Positions 41,356 through 55,299 of a stretch of DNA of 64,000 nucleotides are shown piece by piece. The first letter of the stretch is position 1. Every line of letters starts with the position of its first letter. Location of the stretch: positions 188,001-252,000 of the forward strand of contig JAQFVV010006732.1 of the NCBI GenBank assembly GCA_028023455.1, given 5' to 3'. Both the position numbers and the translations under genes were made by a program. Under the pieces are notes generated by a model. That model was given only the letters and a program-made list of their open reading frames with translations. It was not told where the DNA came from and searched no databases. Source of the DNA: Epiperipatus broadwayi. Lineage: Eukaryota > Onychophora > Udeonychophora > Euonychophora > Peripatidae.

Positions 41356-43165
41356 ATGAAGAGATGAAACTCATTTTATCAGTGATATAGACAGTAGCCT
41401 ACAATTTTTAGTTTTAGGTGGATAGAAAGCCAATTGCTATGATAATTTTTTGTAGCTTTTATTAGGATGAATCTTTTTCTTTATAGATGCCTCTGACATT
41501 TAGAACATTTGAGGTACAGGATAGAAATGAAGAAGTCATATCAGAATTCTTTTGGAGATTGTGAAGCTGTGAATTAACTCAGGTAAGACATGTTATACAT
41601 GTTTAGAAAGATAATTGTGTTAGGAATATAAAGGAATTATTACTGAAGATGTATTTTCAATTTTAGTTAATGTTAATTTTCAAATTATGAACAAACAAAC
41701 AAAATAATTATTTTGGATGTGAAAATTTATTTTTATTATTATTTTTTATATAGTTATCACTATTTATTTTATGTTTATTGTTTTCCTTAATGATTTTAGT
41801 TTCTAGCAATGTAATTGGCTTTGCTCTAACATAAAGAAAACTGAAGTTATTGTGTAAATTGTGTCTCAGGCCAGTATTTTAAAAAATTCAAGATGGCGGC
41901 TTGAAGCTAGCAAATTAAAACTAAATAGCTTTTAAGAACATGGAATATAACGGATATGTAAAATTAAATCAAACATAAATAAATCAGCAAATAAATTCAG
42001 TAAGTAAACAAATACATAAAGAACTCAAATTAACAAATTAAATGTGTTATTAATGAAAATAATAACTTAATAAAAAATCATAACTCAGTCAATAATAAAT
42101 CAGATAATCAATAAATGAGCTAATAAATCTGTGAATCATTTAGAAAATCATTTAGCAAATCAGTTAACAAATCAGGCAAGATTTTAAAATCAAAATAAAA
42201 TAAAATTGCATTTAAAAGATGAGTTTAAATTACATTATTATTATGGCTATAGATTTTAGATTGAGCTAGCTTATAAGAATTAGTGGACTTTAGTTGAAAG
42301 ACTTTAAAATTGAAGAAGTTTATTACCATTATTTTCTTTCTGCTGGCAGGCTGTTTAATCATCAAGGACCTTTTTAGGTGGTGGTGACTCATATTGCATT
42401 ACCTCCTGCATCAGGTAGCTTTTACCCAGAACCAGAAAGCAAAGAAATTAGCCTTCTACCCCAACCTCATCATCATTACAAATTTTGCAAGTACTTTGTT
42501 TAAAAAATAATGTTAGATTGCCTCAAAGATGGATACCAAGGCTTATATATTAGCTCACCCCCTCTCCTTCATTACATTATTTTTAGATTCACTTTTCCAG
42601 CTTTCTTGCTGCTTCTAAAAATTAGTGGAATCTGCTGCGATTGTTTTTTTAGGTCAGTTTTAACCTCGGTCACTCGCGATAATTTATTCATATTTCTAGA
42701 TTTAATTCTAATTTTTTCCTTAAATTGAAATTACGTCATTCTACAGCAAGAAGGATTAACTTTTACGGAGCCATCCTTTCTACAAAAACAAATCTAAAAA
42801 ATTAAAAACATTTTGTTATATATGTAACTCGATCATTTAATTTAGCGATATATGCAAACATATATAATAATTTCAAATATTACTTTTTAGAATAAATGTT
42901 TTAAGTAAAGAAATTTTCATGTTTTAATCCTGTTAACATTATTTATTCCTGCATATAAGTAGTCTCTTGTTACAAATACAATGCATTTTCCATTTATTTA
43001 TTATCAGAAATATATAGGTGCGTATTTATGGTGGTTAACATATATAGATGAAATTTTATACTATATGTCAAGATGTATGCACACATACTTGATTAACATA
43101 TTTAGGTTTAAATTTAGCCTGTTTTAAATATAAAATTAACCTGATATATGAGGATTTGGTGATAG
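41356..43165. other. Noncoding stretch
   Basis: The patch 42,350-42,790 is G+C-richer and looks like an old dispersed repeat or SINE body, but I found no partner copy. Its 72-codon frame (42,510-42,728) is not convincing. I see nothing else. Confidence 0.4.

Positions 43166-43217
<52 letters not shown>
43166..43217. repeat. (AT)n microsatellite
   Basis: AT array of about 52 bp. Confidence 0.97.
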
Positions 43218-43326
43218 TATATATCTATACTATATATTTGTTTTTTCATATATATATATATACTATAGAATATAGTAGGTGAAACAGTAGGATTGATAAA
43301 GCTGACTGTTTCAATATATATATTGT

Positions 43327-43917
43327 ACCCTCACTTTTAGGAAAATATGTAATAGTACCAAATTGGTCTCACTCCAATAAATAATTATGTTCACTTAAAA
43401 TTTATCCAATCAATAATAATATATTCATAATACTATATGTTATTAAACTAGCTATAATTAATAAAATAACAATATGGTTCAGTTTCATAAAATAAATAAA
43501 TAAATTTCTAATAAAACTATGAGACTATGAAGTGAGTTTACAAGAGGCAAGATAAATACATTGAGCTAATATATCATAGGAAGCTACCATAATGGCATAA
43601 GAATACTATCCACCTTCCTATTATCTCAAATAATAAATCAATAGCATTCCTATGTATTCAATAATAATTAATTAAGTAAAATTATTCCTAATGAATTAAT
43701 CTTAATATTTCTATCAAAATGATTTAACTCAAATAATCTCAGGTTCTTTTAAAATAATTCTAAAACAATTATAACTTCTGTAATTAAGCATGATAAAAGA
43801 TTTAATATCACTCCTAATTACATCTAAGTAATACTAATAATAATTAAATGATAATAGTAATAATTATCTTCTTCAATGTATACTTTAATCTCATCTCTTT
43901 TCTCATTCTAGTAGGTT

Positions 43918-44008
<91 letters not shown>

Positions 44009-44560
44009 TACCCTCACTTTCGGAAAAATATATAATAATACCAAATTGGTCTAGCTCAAATAAATAATTATGTTCACTTAAAAAATGTCTCCAATCAATA
44101 ATAATATCTTCTTTAATACTATAAATCATTAAACTAGCTTTAACTAATAAATAACAATATAGTTATGTTTCATAAATTAAATGAATAAATATCTAATAAA
44201 AATCATGAGACTATGAAGTGAGTTTACAAGTGGCAAGATGAATACATTGAGCCAATATCCCATAATATGGCATAAGAATACTATTCCCTCCTATTATCTC
44301 AAAAAATAAATCTGTAGAATTTCTACGTCTTCAATAATTACTTACTTAATTAAAATTATCTCAATAAAATAATCCTCATATCTTTATCTAAATAATCCAG
44401 CTCAAATAATCTCAGGTTCTTTTAAATAATTCGAAGCAATTACATTTTATGTAATTAATCATGATAAGGGATTTAATATCATTCCCAACTACAACTGATT
44501 AATTCGAATGATAATTAAATAATAATAATAATTTTCAATGTATACTCTAATCTCATTGTA
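43327..44560. repeat. Tandem duplication, ~560-bp units separated by (AT)n
   Basis: Unit 1 (43,327-43,900) and unit 2 (44,010-44,560) are collinear direct copies. Both begin ACCCTCACTTT and share ACCAAATTGGTCT, ATTATGTTCACTTAAAA, GAGACTATGAAGTGAGTTTA, AATCTCAGGTTCTTTTAAA and CAATGTATACTYTAATCTCA. The 86-bp (AT)n array at 43,920-44,005 lies exactly between them. There is no coding capacity. Confidence 0.93.
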
Positions 44561-47500
44561 ATATTAATCATGCATAATAATAAATAATAACATCAATAAT
44601 TATGCGCTTATAACACTCATTAAAGAAGTTATATGTTATTAAATTTATTTAAAGCTTAGTGTTTTCAAAGCTCTATGGCTTCATAATCATAGCTGTGCAA
44701 AATATATAAAAAAATAACATAATGTAATTTTTTATTATCCATATGGCATCTTAAATATGTGGTACGACCTTATAATCTGGAAATATGTGGCAACCAAAGA
44801 TAATACTACAATTCTGTGTAAATATTTTCTATTTATTCCATGACCATAATAATTATATAATAAATAAAGTTTCTTACAGAAAAATCATATCAAGAAAATA
44901 TAACTCTTAAATAATAATTTTATTTGTGTTGTACAAATATTATATCTTAATTCTAGTTATCTGTGATTATGTAACTGTGATATGGAGAAATTGAATCAAC
45001 ACCAAAGTTTATAAAAACAAACTTAACAAATTTTATTAACAAACTGAACACTAAAATATGTACATTATTTACAATATTCATGAACTTTGTTTACTCCCGT
45101 TTATGTACTTTCAAAAAAAAATAGATTTAGTAAAATCAAATATATAATATAGAACACTGTTTATAAAAATATCTACTATTTTTAAAAAAAATATTATCAT
45201 AGCACATCTCCATTAAGTTTCATTAAGTCAATAAGTTTTTTTGTTTTAAATATAAAATACATTAATTAGTTCAATATGCATTTATTATTATTATTTACTT
45301 CTTTTCAAAAATAATGTTACTATTCCATATAGTCATTCCTAACTTATTAATAATGGAAATAACCTTAATTAATAGCATAGCAATTAAACTTGACTCCTTA
45401 CTAATTGTTAATTTTAATGTCAGATAGAATGTATGTACTGATGTATTATTATTATAAAATAACTTTTATAAAACTTATGATTACTTATATTCTTCAAAAA
45501 CACGATTCAGTTTTATCCCTTTACTTGTAAAAGTATGCATCATAATTAAGTCTTTTAAAAACTTAATAATAAAACAATATCTATATAAACTCATTTTAAT
45601 TATTATTTATTCATTTGTAATAAATAACAATCAATTTCAAATATGAAAAGTTTTATGATTTTTTTTACTGATAAACTATATTTTTGTACTTTTTGCATTT
45701 ATTTCTATCTTTACTTAAAATGATATAACCTATCTTATTTTCTTCAATAACAATTCTGCACTTCAAACTTATTCATTATTTCATATTTTAAATATGATCC
45801 TTCAAGATGCAATGCGAGAAATTTTGATAGTAAATAAATGGGTAAGTATATGGAATAAACTAGAGTTTTAATTCAATAATACCACTATCCAATAATCATG
45901 GTAACAGTGTATAATAAATGAGGTATGACTTATTTGTCTAATCACCTCTACTGCTAAATATAATGTCCAGGCTATTTATTCAGCTCTATGGAACATTCAA
46001 CTTCAACACACATAAACACTGCCATGAACATATACAAGCTATAGGGCTAAGTTATCTATACTTGCATAATCATTATTACTAACTACCCTTATTCCAATAT
46101 AAATAAATCCTACATAAAATATTACCTCGGTTTATTTAACTCACTACCAAGCTATTATCAATATGGATCTATCACTCTACATCGCTAAATTCGTTCCCAC
46201 ATTTCTATAACAATAAATAAATTCACGAATAAATAACAATCTAACTGGTCAATGAGAAAAGATTAGTTCATTCTTTGATAACTCTTAAACCCAAAAATAT
46301 AAACAATCAGTATCAATATACCACTTTACTACCTTACTCACTTAAAATAAACACTAAGTTCAGTTATAATAGAATCATATACTTATATTTCCTTTATATT
46401 AAAATATACTTATAATAGAAATAAAAGTATGCATATTTTTAAAATGAATAAATAAATTATAATCTTTGTGTATAAATGATTTTCGGAAAACGTTTTGTAT
46501 GACCAGCATACAATAATTAACTTATTTTTTACAGAATTCTTCTTAATACAATATGAAGCATTCTGCCAAGGATCTTAATTTTTTTATATCTTTAAAAATC
46601 ATTATAATAGTTTAAAATCTATTATTCAATATTTCTTCATAAAGAAATATTTTAGCATTGTAAAATAATTGTCTGCCAAGTTAAAAGTTTCTTCTAAAAC
46701 TTTGCCAACTTATTTTAAATAAGCTTTTTAAGTAAAAAATTTCATATTTTTTTTTTATAATTTCCATTCCTGACGAATTTTTTCTAAATCTCCATGAAGT
46801 CCTATTTAGTAAACTCACTAGTAGGGTAACATGACCGATTAACATAGGCAAAATTATGTGCCTAATAGAAAAATAATGATTCAACATTTCGATCCATAAA
46901 TTTAAATTCAATGATGATTTCTTCATGTTTAGTTTGACGTTAAAATTAGGTTTAATAAATTAGCAGGTTAGGAATTACTTAACTTTTAGCCACACATCTT
47001 TGTACTACACAATCTTTTAATAATAAATTACTGTGCTTTTTTAAAAAAATTTAAAATAAATAAAATTGATTATTACTGGTACACTTAGTTAACCAAAGTT
47101 GTAGTAACAATGACAACAGTATTAGTAACCTAAAAATCATTGTGCACCTGTTTTATACCTTCGCAAATTACAGATTTGATTGGTCAATTTCAACAATGCT
47201 CTGCCAATTTATTACAGCAATGATGCATTAAAATTAAAAAAATAAATGATGATTCATCAAATATTTACAAATTATTACATTATTCAATTACCAATTATTT
47301 TTTATATTTTATTAAAATCAATTAAACTCCTCAAAATAACTTTTAAATTCATATTTATTATTACTTTTAACTTTTTTAAAATGTAGTTATCTTTTAAATC
47401 AAAATAAAATCTAATTTTTACTTATTACATTCATTTTAAAGACCCAATTTAATATTTATGAGAGCTAATATTATTTTATTCTGGGATAAACAAATCTACT

Positions 47501-48110
47501 ATTTTTTAAATCTTACATTAGAATTTTAAAATAGTTTTGAACTTTACTAGAAAAACTTCTCAAGCACATGTGTGAATATCTATCTACACATCACATGATT
47601 TACAAAAATAAATGAGATGCTCATAATTTAACTGAAAATAAAATAAATGATGTAATTTACAAAATATTACATAAAAATAATATTATAGCAAAATTCAGAA
47701 TAATTATTTCAATATTATAAGTCAAATATGCACTTGCCTCCCATATTAACACTTTTAATCAAATGATTTTTTAAGTAGAATTATTAAATATAATTATTAT
47801 TATTAAATATTGTATTTATTCAACTTTAAATTATTACTTTTAAAATTTACTTTAAACATTTATTTACAAGACTTATTAATGCAGTATTTATTAAGGCCAG
47901 TTTTTCCAACCATACAATATTATAATTTATCTTTAGTTAACATTTTTTTCAAAAAATACTAACACAGTATTATACAGTAAATATTTTTTGTTTGCTCTAA
48001 CTAGATTTTTAAAAGATCATCAACACATTAAATACATCATGCCCTTAATTAGCTTTGAAATTTAAAATTTTCCAGTAAATTGATCTAAACAATATATCCT
48101 TACCTAAACA
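44561..48110. other. AT-rich noncoding stretch, 3.5 kb
   Basis: The longest featureless part of the window. An 81-codon minus frame (46,681-46,926) has a slightly protein-like mix (W, R, G) but no motif or splice context I can use. I see nothing else. Confidence 0.45.
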
Positions 48111-48159
48111 AAAGGGTACAATATATATATATATGTTACAATGAAGATTTGCACAGGTT

Positions 48160-48548
48160 AAATATATAAAATACATATTTTGCGGGTTTATCCGTGTTAA
48201 AAACTTTTAACATAAATATACTGACGTTTCGACATGGTCATACAAGTAATCCACAGAGTTATAAAAGGTAGAAAGATGGTTGTAGAGGCGCTACAATCAC
48301 TGATTTGAATAAAACATTAAAATTCCACCAAAAATGTTAAATTTAGGAATATTTTTTAAGATCCTAAATTTAACATTTTTGCTATTGGTGGAATTTTAAT
48401 GTTTTATTCAAATCAGTGATTGTAGCGCCTCTACAACTGTCTTTCTACCTTTTATAACTCTGTGGATGACTTGTGTGACCAAGTCGAAACGTCAGTATAT
48501 TTATATTAAAAGTTTTTAATATGGATGAACCCGCAAAATATATATTAT
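48160..48548. repeat. Near-perfect hairpin, ~190-bp arms
   Basis: Left arm 48,160-48,350 and right arm 48,361-48,548 are reverse complements with few mismatches. Landmarks are TTTTGCGGGTTTATCC with GGATGAACCCGCAAAA, CTGACGTTTCGAC with GTCGAAACGTCAG, TTGTAGAGGCGCTACAATCA with its complement, and CCTAAATTTAACATTTTTG at the centre. The loop is about 10 bases. Short AT runs lie on both outer ends. It has no coding capacity and is foldback or MITE-like. Confidence 0.93.
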
Positions 48549-48569
48549 ATATATACATATATATATATA

Positions 48570-48805
48570 ACCTAATGGATTAAAATGATTTATCAAGCCT
48601 AACACACTTTTTCAAAAATACTACTATAATTATCAAACCTACAATACCATAATCTAATACAATGGAATGATTTATCAAGCCTACCTAGTTGGTGGCCAGA
48701 AAACTACTATAATCAATCCCACCTTAGTATAGCCTGATAGACTGAAGGGACTTATCAAGCCCACCATATTGGTTGCCAGAAATCTGCTATAATCCCCCAC
48801 ACTCA
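48570..48805. repeat. ~78-bp tandem repeat, three units
   Basis: Each unit has (A/G)GAATGATTTATCAAGCCTA or a close variant, then GTTGGTGGCCAGAAA and CTACTATAATC. Units start near 48,571, 48,650 and 48,727. The first is the most diverged. Confidence 0.85.
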
Positions 48806-49306
48806 ACACCAATCCTACACATTATATGAGGAAATGTCCAGAGTGCCAATTCTATTAATGAATAGAATAAGTTAACAATTATATATTGCTTTGAATTAGT
48901 ATTGAGACACTTCTACTTATGACTGACATATAGCTTAGCTCAATGGAAAGTTAAAGAAAGTTTAAGATATACAAATTATAAATAAATAAAGGAAGAAATA
49001 TTATTGATGGTTAAAATAAGATACATGCTTCATTTGTTAATAAACCAAATGATAGAATTTAATAAAGTTTTATTTATTCAAGCTAATAAACTATAATTTT
49101 GATTTGTTTATTCCATCATCTAAATACACTCATAGATTAACTCCAATAAAACTTTAACATAAAAATATGATATTGAATAACTCCACTATCTATCATGTCT
49201 TAATCTAAATAGCTAAATTGATATTAATTTGGAACCAGGAAATCAGATCTCAGTGAAATTTAATACAATTTGATTAAGAAAATTCTATGACACAACTTAT
49301 AACTAT
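48806..49306. other. AT-rich noncoding stretch
   Basis: I see nothing supportable here. Confidence 0.5.
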
Positions 49307-49631
<325 letters not shown>

Positions 49632-50580
49632 GTGAGCTGAATTGTGAGTCTTAGGATATGGATTGTGTGGGAATAAATGATGGAGAATTTTTGCCATTGA
49701 GTGTGATATGTATTTCTCTGGTAAGTAGTAGGTTTTGAGCTGGTTTAGATGAGTTCATGGAATTGTGGTGTCACCTAGCATATTGATTAATGTATTGATT
49801 GTTGACCAAGTCAAAAGCCAATTCTATATCAAGTTGAACTGCAATTGGTGCATATTTTTCCTGTCCTGTACTGAGTTTATAACTGTTTTGAATATTATTG
49901 CAGCCTGTGCAGTTGATGATTGCTTTCTTGCAAATTGGCTGTGAGAAATTAATGGTAGAATATGTGGCTCTAGGCTGTCTTTGAGTACTTTTTCAATTAT
50001 TTTAATGGTAATTGTCCCCACTGAGATTGGTTGTAGGTTAGATAGTGTTGATACATGGACTTTTTTCTTGTTGAAGGGGACTATTGCTATTGAATATAAA
50101 CCTTGGATGTCATGCAACTTCTGTGGTAGATGATTTGCAATGTCACATAAATTTTGGCTAGTGAACTGACTGAGATGTGCAAGGATAAATTTGGGGATTC
50201 CATGTGCTCCTGGGTGACATACAATATGTACTGTTGCCAGTTTAGTAGAAAATTCTGTGATGTTATATGGGATATTTATTTCTGGTTTTCCAAATACATT
50301 AGAATTATATTTGATTATATTTGACCAGGTTCTATGCTTGCACCTTTTGTTTGAAATGTTGATAGATCAGTTTTAACATATTGTTTCCTGCATATGTGAG
50401 CTCCTGCTCTGTGAGTGCCATTGGCACTCTGACAGTGGATGGGTAGCCCAAGGCCCAGCAAATGTATTTTCTTGTCCATGTATGTTGTTGGTTGAGGCAG
50501 ACTTTACTCGTTTTTATTGCTAGGTAGTTTTTTAGGTGGTTACAGATGTCATTGTATGTTTGTGTAAGCCTGTGCATATG
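49632..50580 (-). pseudogene. L1/Tx1-like ORF2, N-terminal half of reverse transcriptase
   Basis: After a stop at 50,581 the frame resumes with a helical linker (50,577-50,332). It then gives an RT finger motif PGAHGIPKFI near 50,205 (normally PGxDGIP), a long block IVPFNKKKV...LQPISVGTITIKIIEKVL (split here at the dots; about 50,070-49,960), and LISHSQFARKQSSTAQAA (about 49,940-49,890). ELAFDLV near 49,825 is the first palm motif, with its Asp. The last recognisable codons, SIS-stop-DSQFSSL at about 49,660-49,632, are the QGxPLSPLL motif, and the sequence then passes directly into (AAT)n. Several frameshifts are present. Confidence 0.82.
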
Positions 50581-51240
50581 TTATTGACTGGTGTCAGTTG
50601 GGTTTATCATTGTAATCTGCTTATGTATTTCATTAGCCAGAGCTAGCAGTCTTGAGGGTGGGAGAGATTTGTGTGTAATGTGATCTATATTAAATGTTAA
50701 AATGTTTATTAATGCTAAGTATCTTTGAATGGGGTTATAGTGCATATTTTTGATTTTGTGAAGCATTGTATATGTTTCTGAAAAAATAAATTCTGGGATA
50801 GAAGTTGAAAGGAATATTTTGATTGTTTTAACACAAGTAAGTGCAGTTGTTTGGATTTCTGTCAGATTAATTAGTATGGTTTGTGCAGAGTGATCAGAGA
50901 AGGAAGATGGGTTAATGTTTAGGCTGATTTGATGGTGTATCATAAGTAAATAAAAGCACAGATCAATTCTTGATGCATGACATACATTGTGAAAGGTAAC
51001 TGCATCATTTGACAGAAAACCATCTGCACTTATAAGTGGAATTGATATTTGATGCAGCCACTTTAAAATGAACTCTTGATATTTTATGTTGAAATCCTCA
51101 ATTAGTATGGTTGGATGTAAATTAGAGCCAAATAAGGACTTTATATTTAATATAATATTTGAGACAATTGTAGGAACCAGTGGGGTTATACACAAATGTA
51201 ATGTTTAGTGTGATGATTTGATGACTAAAAGTTACTATTA
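50581..51240 (-). pseudogene. L1/Tx1-like ORF2, endonuclease C-terminal part
   Basis: This continues the endonuclease on the other side of the satellite block. From 51,240 one frame gives NITFVYNP (the VYxPP block). After a frameshift near 51,180 the frame 51,195-50,581 gives ILIEDFNIKYQ (GDFN with the catalytic Asp/Asn; Gly changed to Glu), ASRIDLCF (the S/RID block) and SFSDHSAQTI (the catalytic SDH). The linker to RT follows. About 20-30 residues between the two endonuclease parts appear to be missing, which marks where the satellite and (TATC)n entered or expanded. Confidence 0.82.
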
Positions 51241-51249
51241 GTAAATTTG

Positions 51250-51776
<527 letters not shown>

Positions 51777-51777
51777 A

Positions 51778-53305
51778 TTCAACAGATGGCGTTTTACCAA
51801 AACCACCGAACAAGTATAAAATTTGTTTACATAAACGAAAAAAGAGTCAGAATTAACTACCTCTTTCATTTGCTCACCCCCAGATCAGCTGATTTCAAGC
51901 TGGTTTGCTCTCATCAGTGAGGGATAGAGTATAGAAACTAGATCTAAACACTGACTCTCAAGTGTTTATGCAAAACGTTTCTATCAGTTTGCAAGTGTGA
52001 ATTTTTCAGACCGGTAAAGTCTTCAAACTCAGCCTAGCAAGCCAGATATTTATATGGGTCTGATCTCAGTTCAGTATCACCACATAATCAAAGTCTCTGC
52101 AATATATATCATTGCAAAAAAACTTTAAAGGTACATTTATGAAAAACAAAAACAAGTTATTCATGTAACTTGCTATCACTTGTTATTTATGTTCAACAGA
52201 TGGTGTTTTACCAAAACCACCGAACAAGTGTAAAATTTGTTTACATAAACGAAAAAAGAGTCAGAATTAACTACTTCTTTCATTTGCTCACCCCCAGATC
52301 AGCTGATTTCAAGCTGGTTTGCTCTCATCAGTGAGGGATAGAGTATAGAAACTAGATCTAAACACTGACTCTCAAGTGTTTAAACAAATTTTACACTTGT
52401 TTGGTGGTTTTGGTAAAACGCCATCTGTTGAACATAAATAACAAGTGGTAGCAAGTTACATGAATAACTTGTTTTTGTTTTTATAAATGTACCTTTAAAG
52501 TTTTTTTTGAAATGATATGTATTGCAGAGACTTTGATTATGTGGTGATGCTGAACTGAGATCAGACCCATATAAATATCTGGCTTGCTAGGCTGAGTTTG
52601 AAGACTTTACCGGTCTGAAAAATTCACACTTGCAAACTGATAGAAACGTTTTGCATAAACACTTGAGAGTCAGTGTTTAGATCTAGTTTCTATACTCTAT
52701 CCCTCACTGATGAGAGCAAACCAGCTTGAAATCAGCTGATCTGGGGGTGAGCAAATGAAAGAGGTAGTTAATTCTGACTCTTTTTTCGTTTATGTAAACA
52801 AATTTTACACTTGTTAGGTGGTTTTGGTAAAACGCCATCTGTTGAACATAAATAACAAGTGATAGCAAGTTATGTGAATAACTTGTTTTTGTTTTTCATA
52901 AATGTACCTTTAAAGTTTTTTTGCAATGATATATATTGCAGAGACTTTGATTATGTGAACTGAGATCAGACCCATATAAATATCTGGCTTGCTAGGCTGA
53001 GTTTGAAGACTTTACCGGTCTGAAAAATTCATGCTTGCAAACTGATAGAAACGTTTTGCATAAACACTTGAGAGTCAGTGTTTAGATCTAGTTTCTATAC
53101 TCTACCCCTCACTGATGAGAGCAAACAAGCTTGAAATCAGCTGATCTGGGGGTGAGCAAATGAAAGAGGTAGTTAATTCTGACTCTTTTTTCGTTTATGT
53201 AAACAAATTTTACAATTGTTCGGTGGTTTTGGTAAAACGCCATCTGTTGAACATAAATAACAAGTGATAGCAAATTACGTGAATAACTTGTTTTCGTTTT
53301 TCATA
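51778..53305. repeat. ~414-bp satellite units in opposing orientation
   Basis: Forward unit 1 spans 51,778-52,191 (starts TTCAACAGATGGCGTTTTACC), then a truncated forward unit runs 52,192 to about 52,381. After that the orientation flips. Reverse units end (TGTTGAA) at 52,432, 52,846 and 53,251, periods 414 and 405, and a partial unit runs to 53,305. Units are over 90% alike by eye. Shared landmarks are GATCAGCTGATTTCAAGC, GAGGGATAGAGTATAGAAAC, CAAAACGTTTCTATCAG and TAAAGTCTTCAAACTCAGCC. I see no open frame, only a long near-perfect palindrome. Confidence 0.95.
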
Positions 53306-53344
53306 TATATATATAAAGTTTGATATATATATATATATATATAT

Positions 53345-53627
53345 GATTTTGAATGGGTGAGTCAAATGGACACCTTTGTGTTATGAGCAGTCCAGTATCT
53401 CCTGAGGGAGATGATATATCTCTAGAGCATGCACAGTAGCCTTCTGCACTTATATGTATTGAGGGATCAATTTGTGAGCTACTGTATATTTTAGTTTCTA
53501 GAAGTCCTAGTTTATGAAATTGTGTAACATCTATCCATTGTTGTAGCTGATGTATTTTCTTGACTGAGTTGAGCTCTCTAATATTAAATGCTGTTATTAT
53601 TACCTTCATTATCATGATTGGCTGCAA
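53345..53627 (-). pseudogene. L1/Tx1-like ORF2, endonuclease N-terminal part
   Basis: This APE-type endonuclease opens ORF2. From 53,627 the frame gives ITAFNIRELNS (the N-x-R-G-LN block that starts these domains), a WIDVTQFHKLGLLETKIY segment with the catalytic Glu, and DISSPSGDTGLLI (the GG-LLI block), ending at PFDSPIQNH. There it runs into (AT)n at about 53,344, the edge of the satellite insertion. ORF2 starts 70 bp after the ORF1 stop, the usual LINE arrangement. Confidence 0.8.
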
Positions 53628-53696
53628 GTTGGTTTACAGTGTGTTGAAGTTTGTGTGAAGCTTTTGCATATTCTCTAGTGTTTTGTGAGCAGTTAT

Positions 53697-54870
53697 TCAT
53701 GGTTGATTACTATACATCTCCATAGGGATTAAGTTCTCTGCCAAGTGTACAATCATTTCTGGTAGATTATTGTTTTCATCTGTTTTGGCTTTTTTTGATT
53801 TATTTCTCCCTGGCCGACCAGATTTTTGGACTTGTTTTGGTGTTGTTTCTATGGGAGGGAGGCATGGGGTTAGAAAGTCTAGAATATATGTAGATGTTTT
53901 GTTTATAATTATATGTGGCATGCTTGTTTTTGGGGTGTTATATGTATCATTAGATATGTCTGGATTTGAATCTGACCACTTATTGATTGATATGCCTGGT
54001 GTTTGTGATACTTCAGGTATGATTTGTGCTTGATTTTGATCCATTTTATCAGAGCTTTCATTTAATTTATTCGAGCTATCTGTTGTAGTTTCAAGTATAT
54101 TTGTGTTTTCTTCTGCTTGTTTGTTTTTAATAGCTTCATTTGTACTGTGATTGTTTGAGTTGTTAGTGTTATTTTGTGTATTGTTGCTCTCTTCATGTTG
54201 GGATTGGATGTTCTGGTTATTTGTGACTGACACTGTATGAGTTGGCTATTCATGCACTGTGTGGCTAGGTGACCATGTTTGCCACAGACATAGCATTGTG
54301 GTTTTAAACCTCTTATATATATGCACAGAATAGCCTCCTGATCTGAAATTTGTGTTGGTATAGATTCTGGGTCAATGTCTTTTTGTAATTTAACTTAAAA
54401 TCATAGCTATTGCTATATATTGATATTGGTGTGTCTTTGAGGTATATTGGTTGAAAAGCTATAACATTACCAAATGGATCGATCTTTTTTTTTAAATTCT
54501 TGTATTGTGTATCCAAGGTATGTATTTTTTATTATTCCAGTACTTGGTTCTGTCGATCTTGATCAAGTATAGCAATCGCATAATTGCCTAATGTTTTGAT
54601 TTTGTTCTGAAATCGGTTCTTTTGACTAATATCAAAAAATTCAATGGCAAGATATCTGGGATTTCGATGATCTGCAATTCTTACTATCGTTTCCCATAGT
54701 TCGTTTTTAGTTGTTGCTTGATATAAAAACGAGCGTGGAAACTGATACAGGGATATATTTGCGTCTGTAGCAGATATGACTATTGAGTTTGGTGAAAAAA
54801 ATCTTTTGAACGATGTATAGAGTCCCGATGGGATTGTGTTGTTAAAATGTTCATTAATTTTTTCTAGCAT
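53697..54870 (-). pseudogene. L1/Tx1-like ORF1 with CCHC zinc knuckle
   Basis: ORF1 proteins of these LINEs bind the element RNA. The minus strand gives an N-terminal segment (54,870-54,532; EKINEHFNNTIPSGLYTSF, then LYQFPRSFLYQA), a middle block (54,516-54,313) and a single zinc knuckle CYVCGKHGHLATQC at 54,295-54,254 (C-x2-C-x4-H-x4-C). A low-complexity N/T/Q/S-rich tail (54,233-53,697) follows, with a basic GRPGRNKSKKAK stretch near its end, and finally TAA/TGA. The pieces lie in different frames, with breaks near 54,530, 54,310 and 54,240. One knuckle plus a polar tail suits Tx1/L1-like ORF1. The plus-strand frame at 53,770-54,033 is a shadow. Confidence 0.8.
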
Positions 54871-55299
54871 ACTATCGGCCCAGATCTTGGTTTATTTGCA
54901 TTTTTAAATCTAGCTATTTTATGTCGTTCGGATTTATTTTTCTAAATCTCGGAACTATTTTATTATTTATTATAAACTTGTTGTTTATATGCTGGCTTTT
55001 GCGACAGTGGAGTATGATTTCACTGTGTCTAAATTTTTACGTATTTCATCAGCCATATTGACGCCAACTACTCGATCATGCATAGCTGTTGTCTCCATTT
55101 TTTTAAAAAAAAAAACAAAGAATTTTTTGGTAACGTAAGTTTTTTTTTATGATATTCTTTAGTTAGTTTATGATTTTCATTAATTATAGTTTCAAAAAGA
55201 TTTATTTTTATTTTGTGAAATTATATATATTGGTTTGATTTTATATTGTGGCATTATTATTAGTTTTTTTGGGATTTGAAACCCAACTACTTGAATATT

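Noticed and set aside
41484-41590. Possible exon between TTTCTTTATAG and CAG|GTAAGA
   Set aside because: Both splice sites look good, but all three frames contain stops, so it is not a coding exon. It could at most be untranslated.
46681-46926. 81-codon minus-strand frame
   Set aside because: Composition is slightly protein-like, but there is no motif, no splice context and no partner copy.
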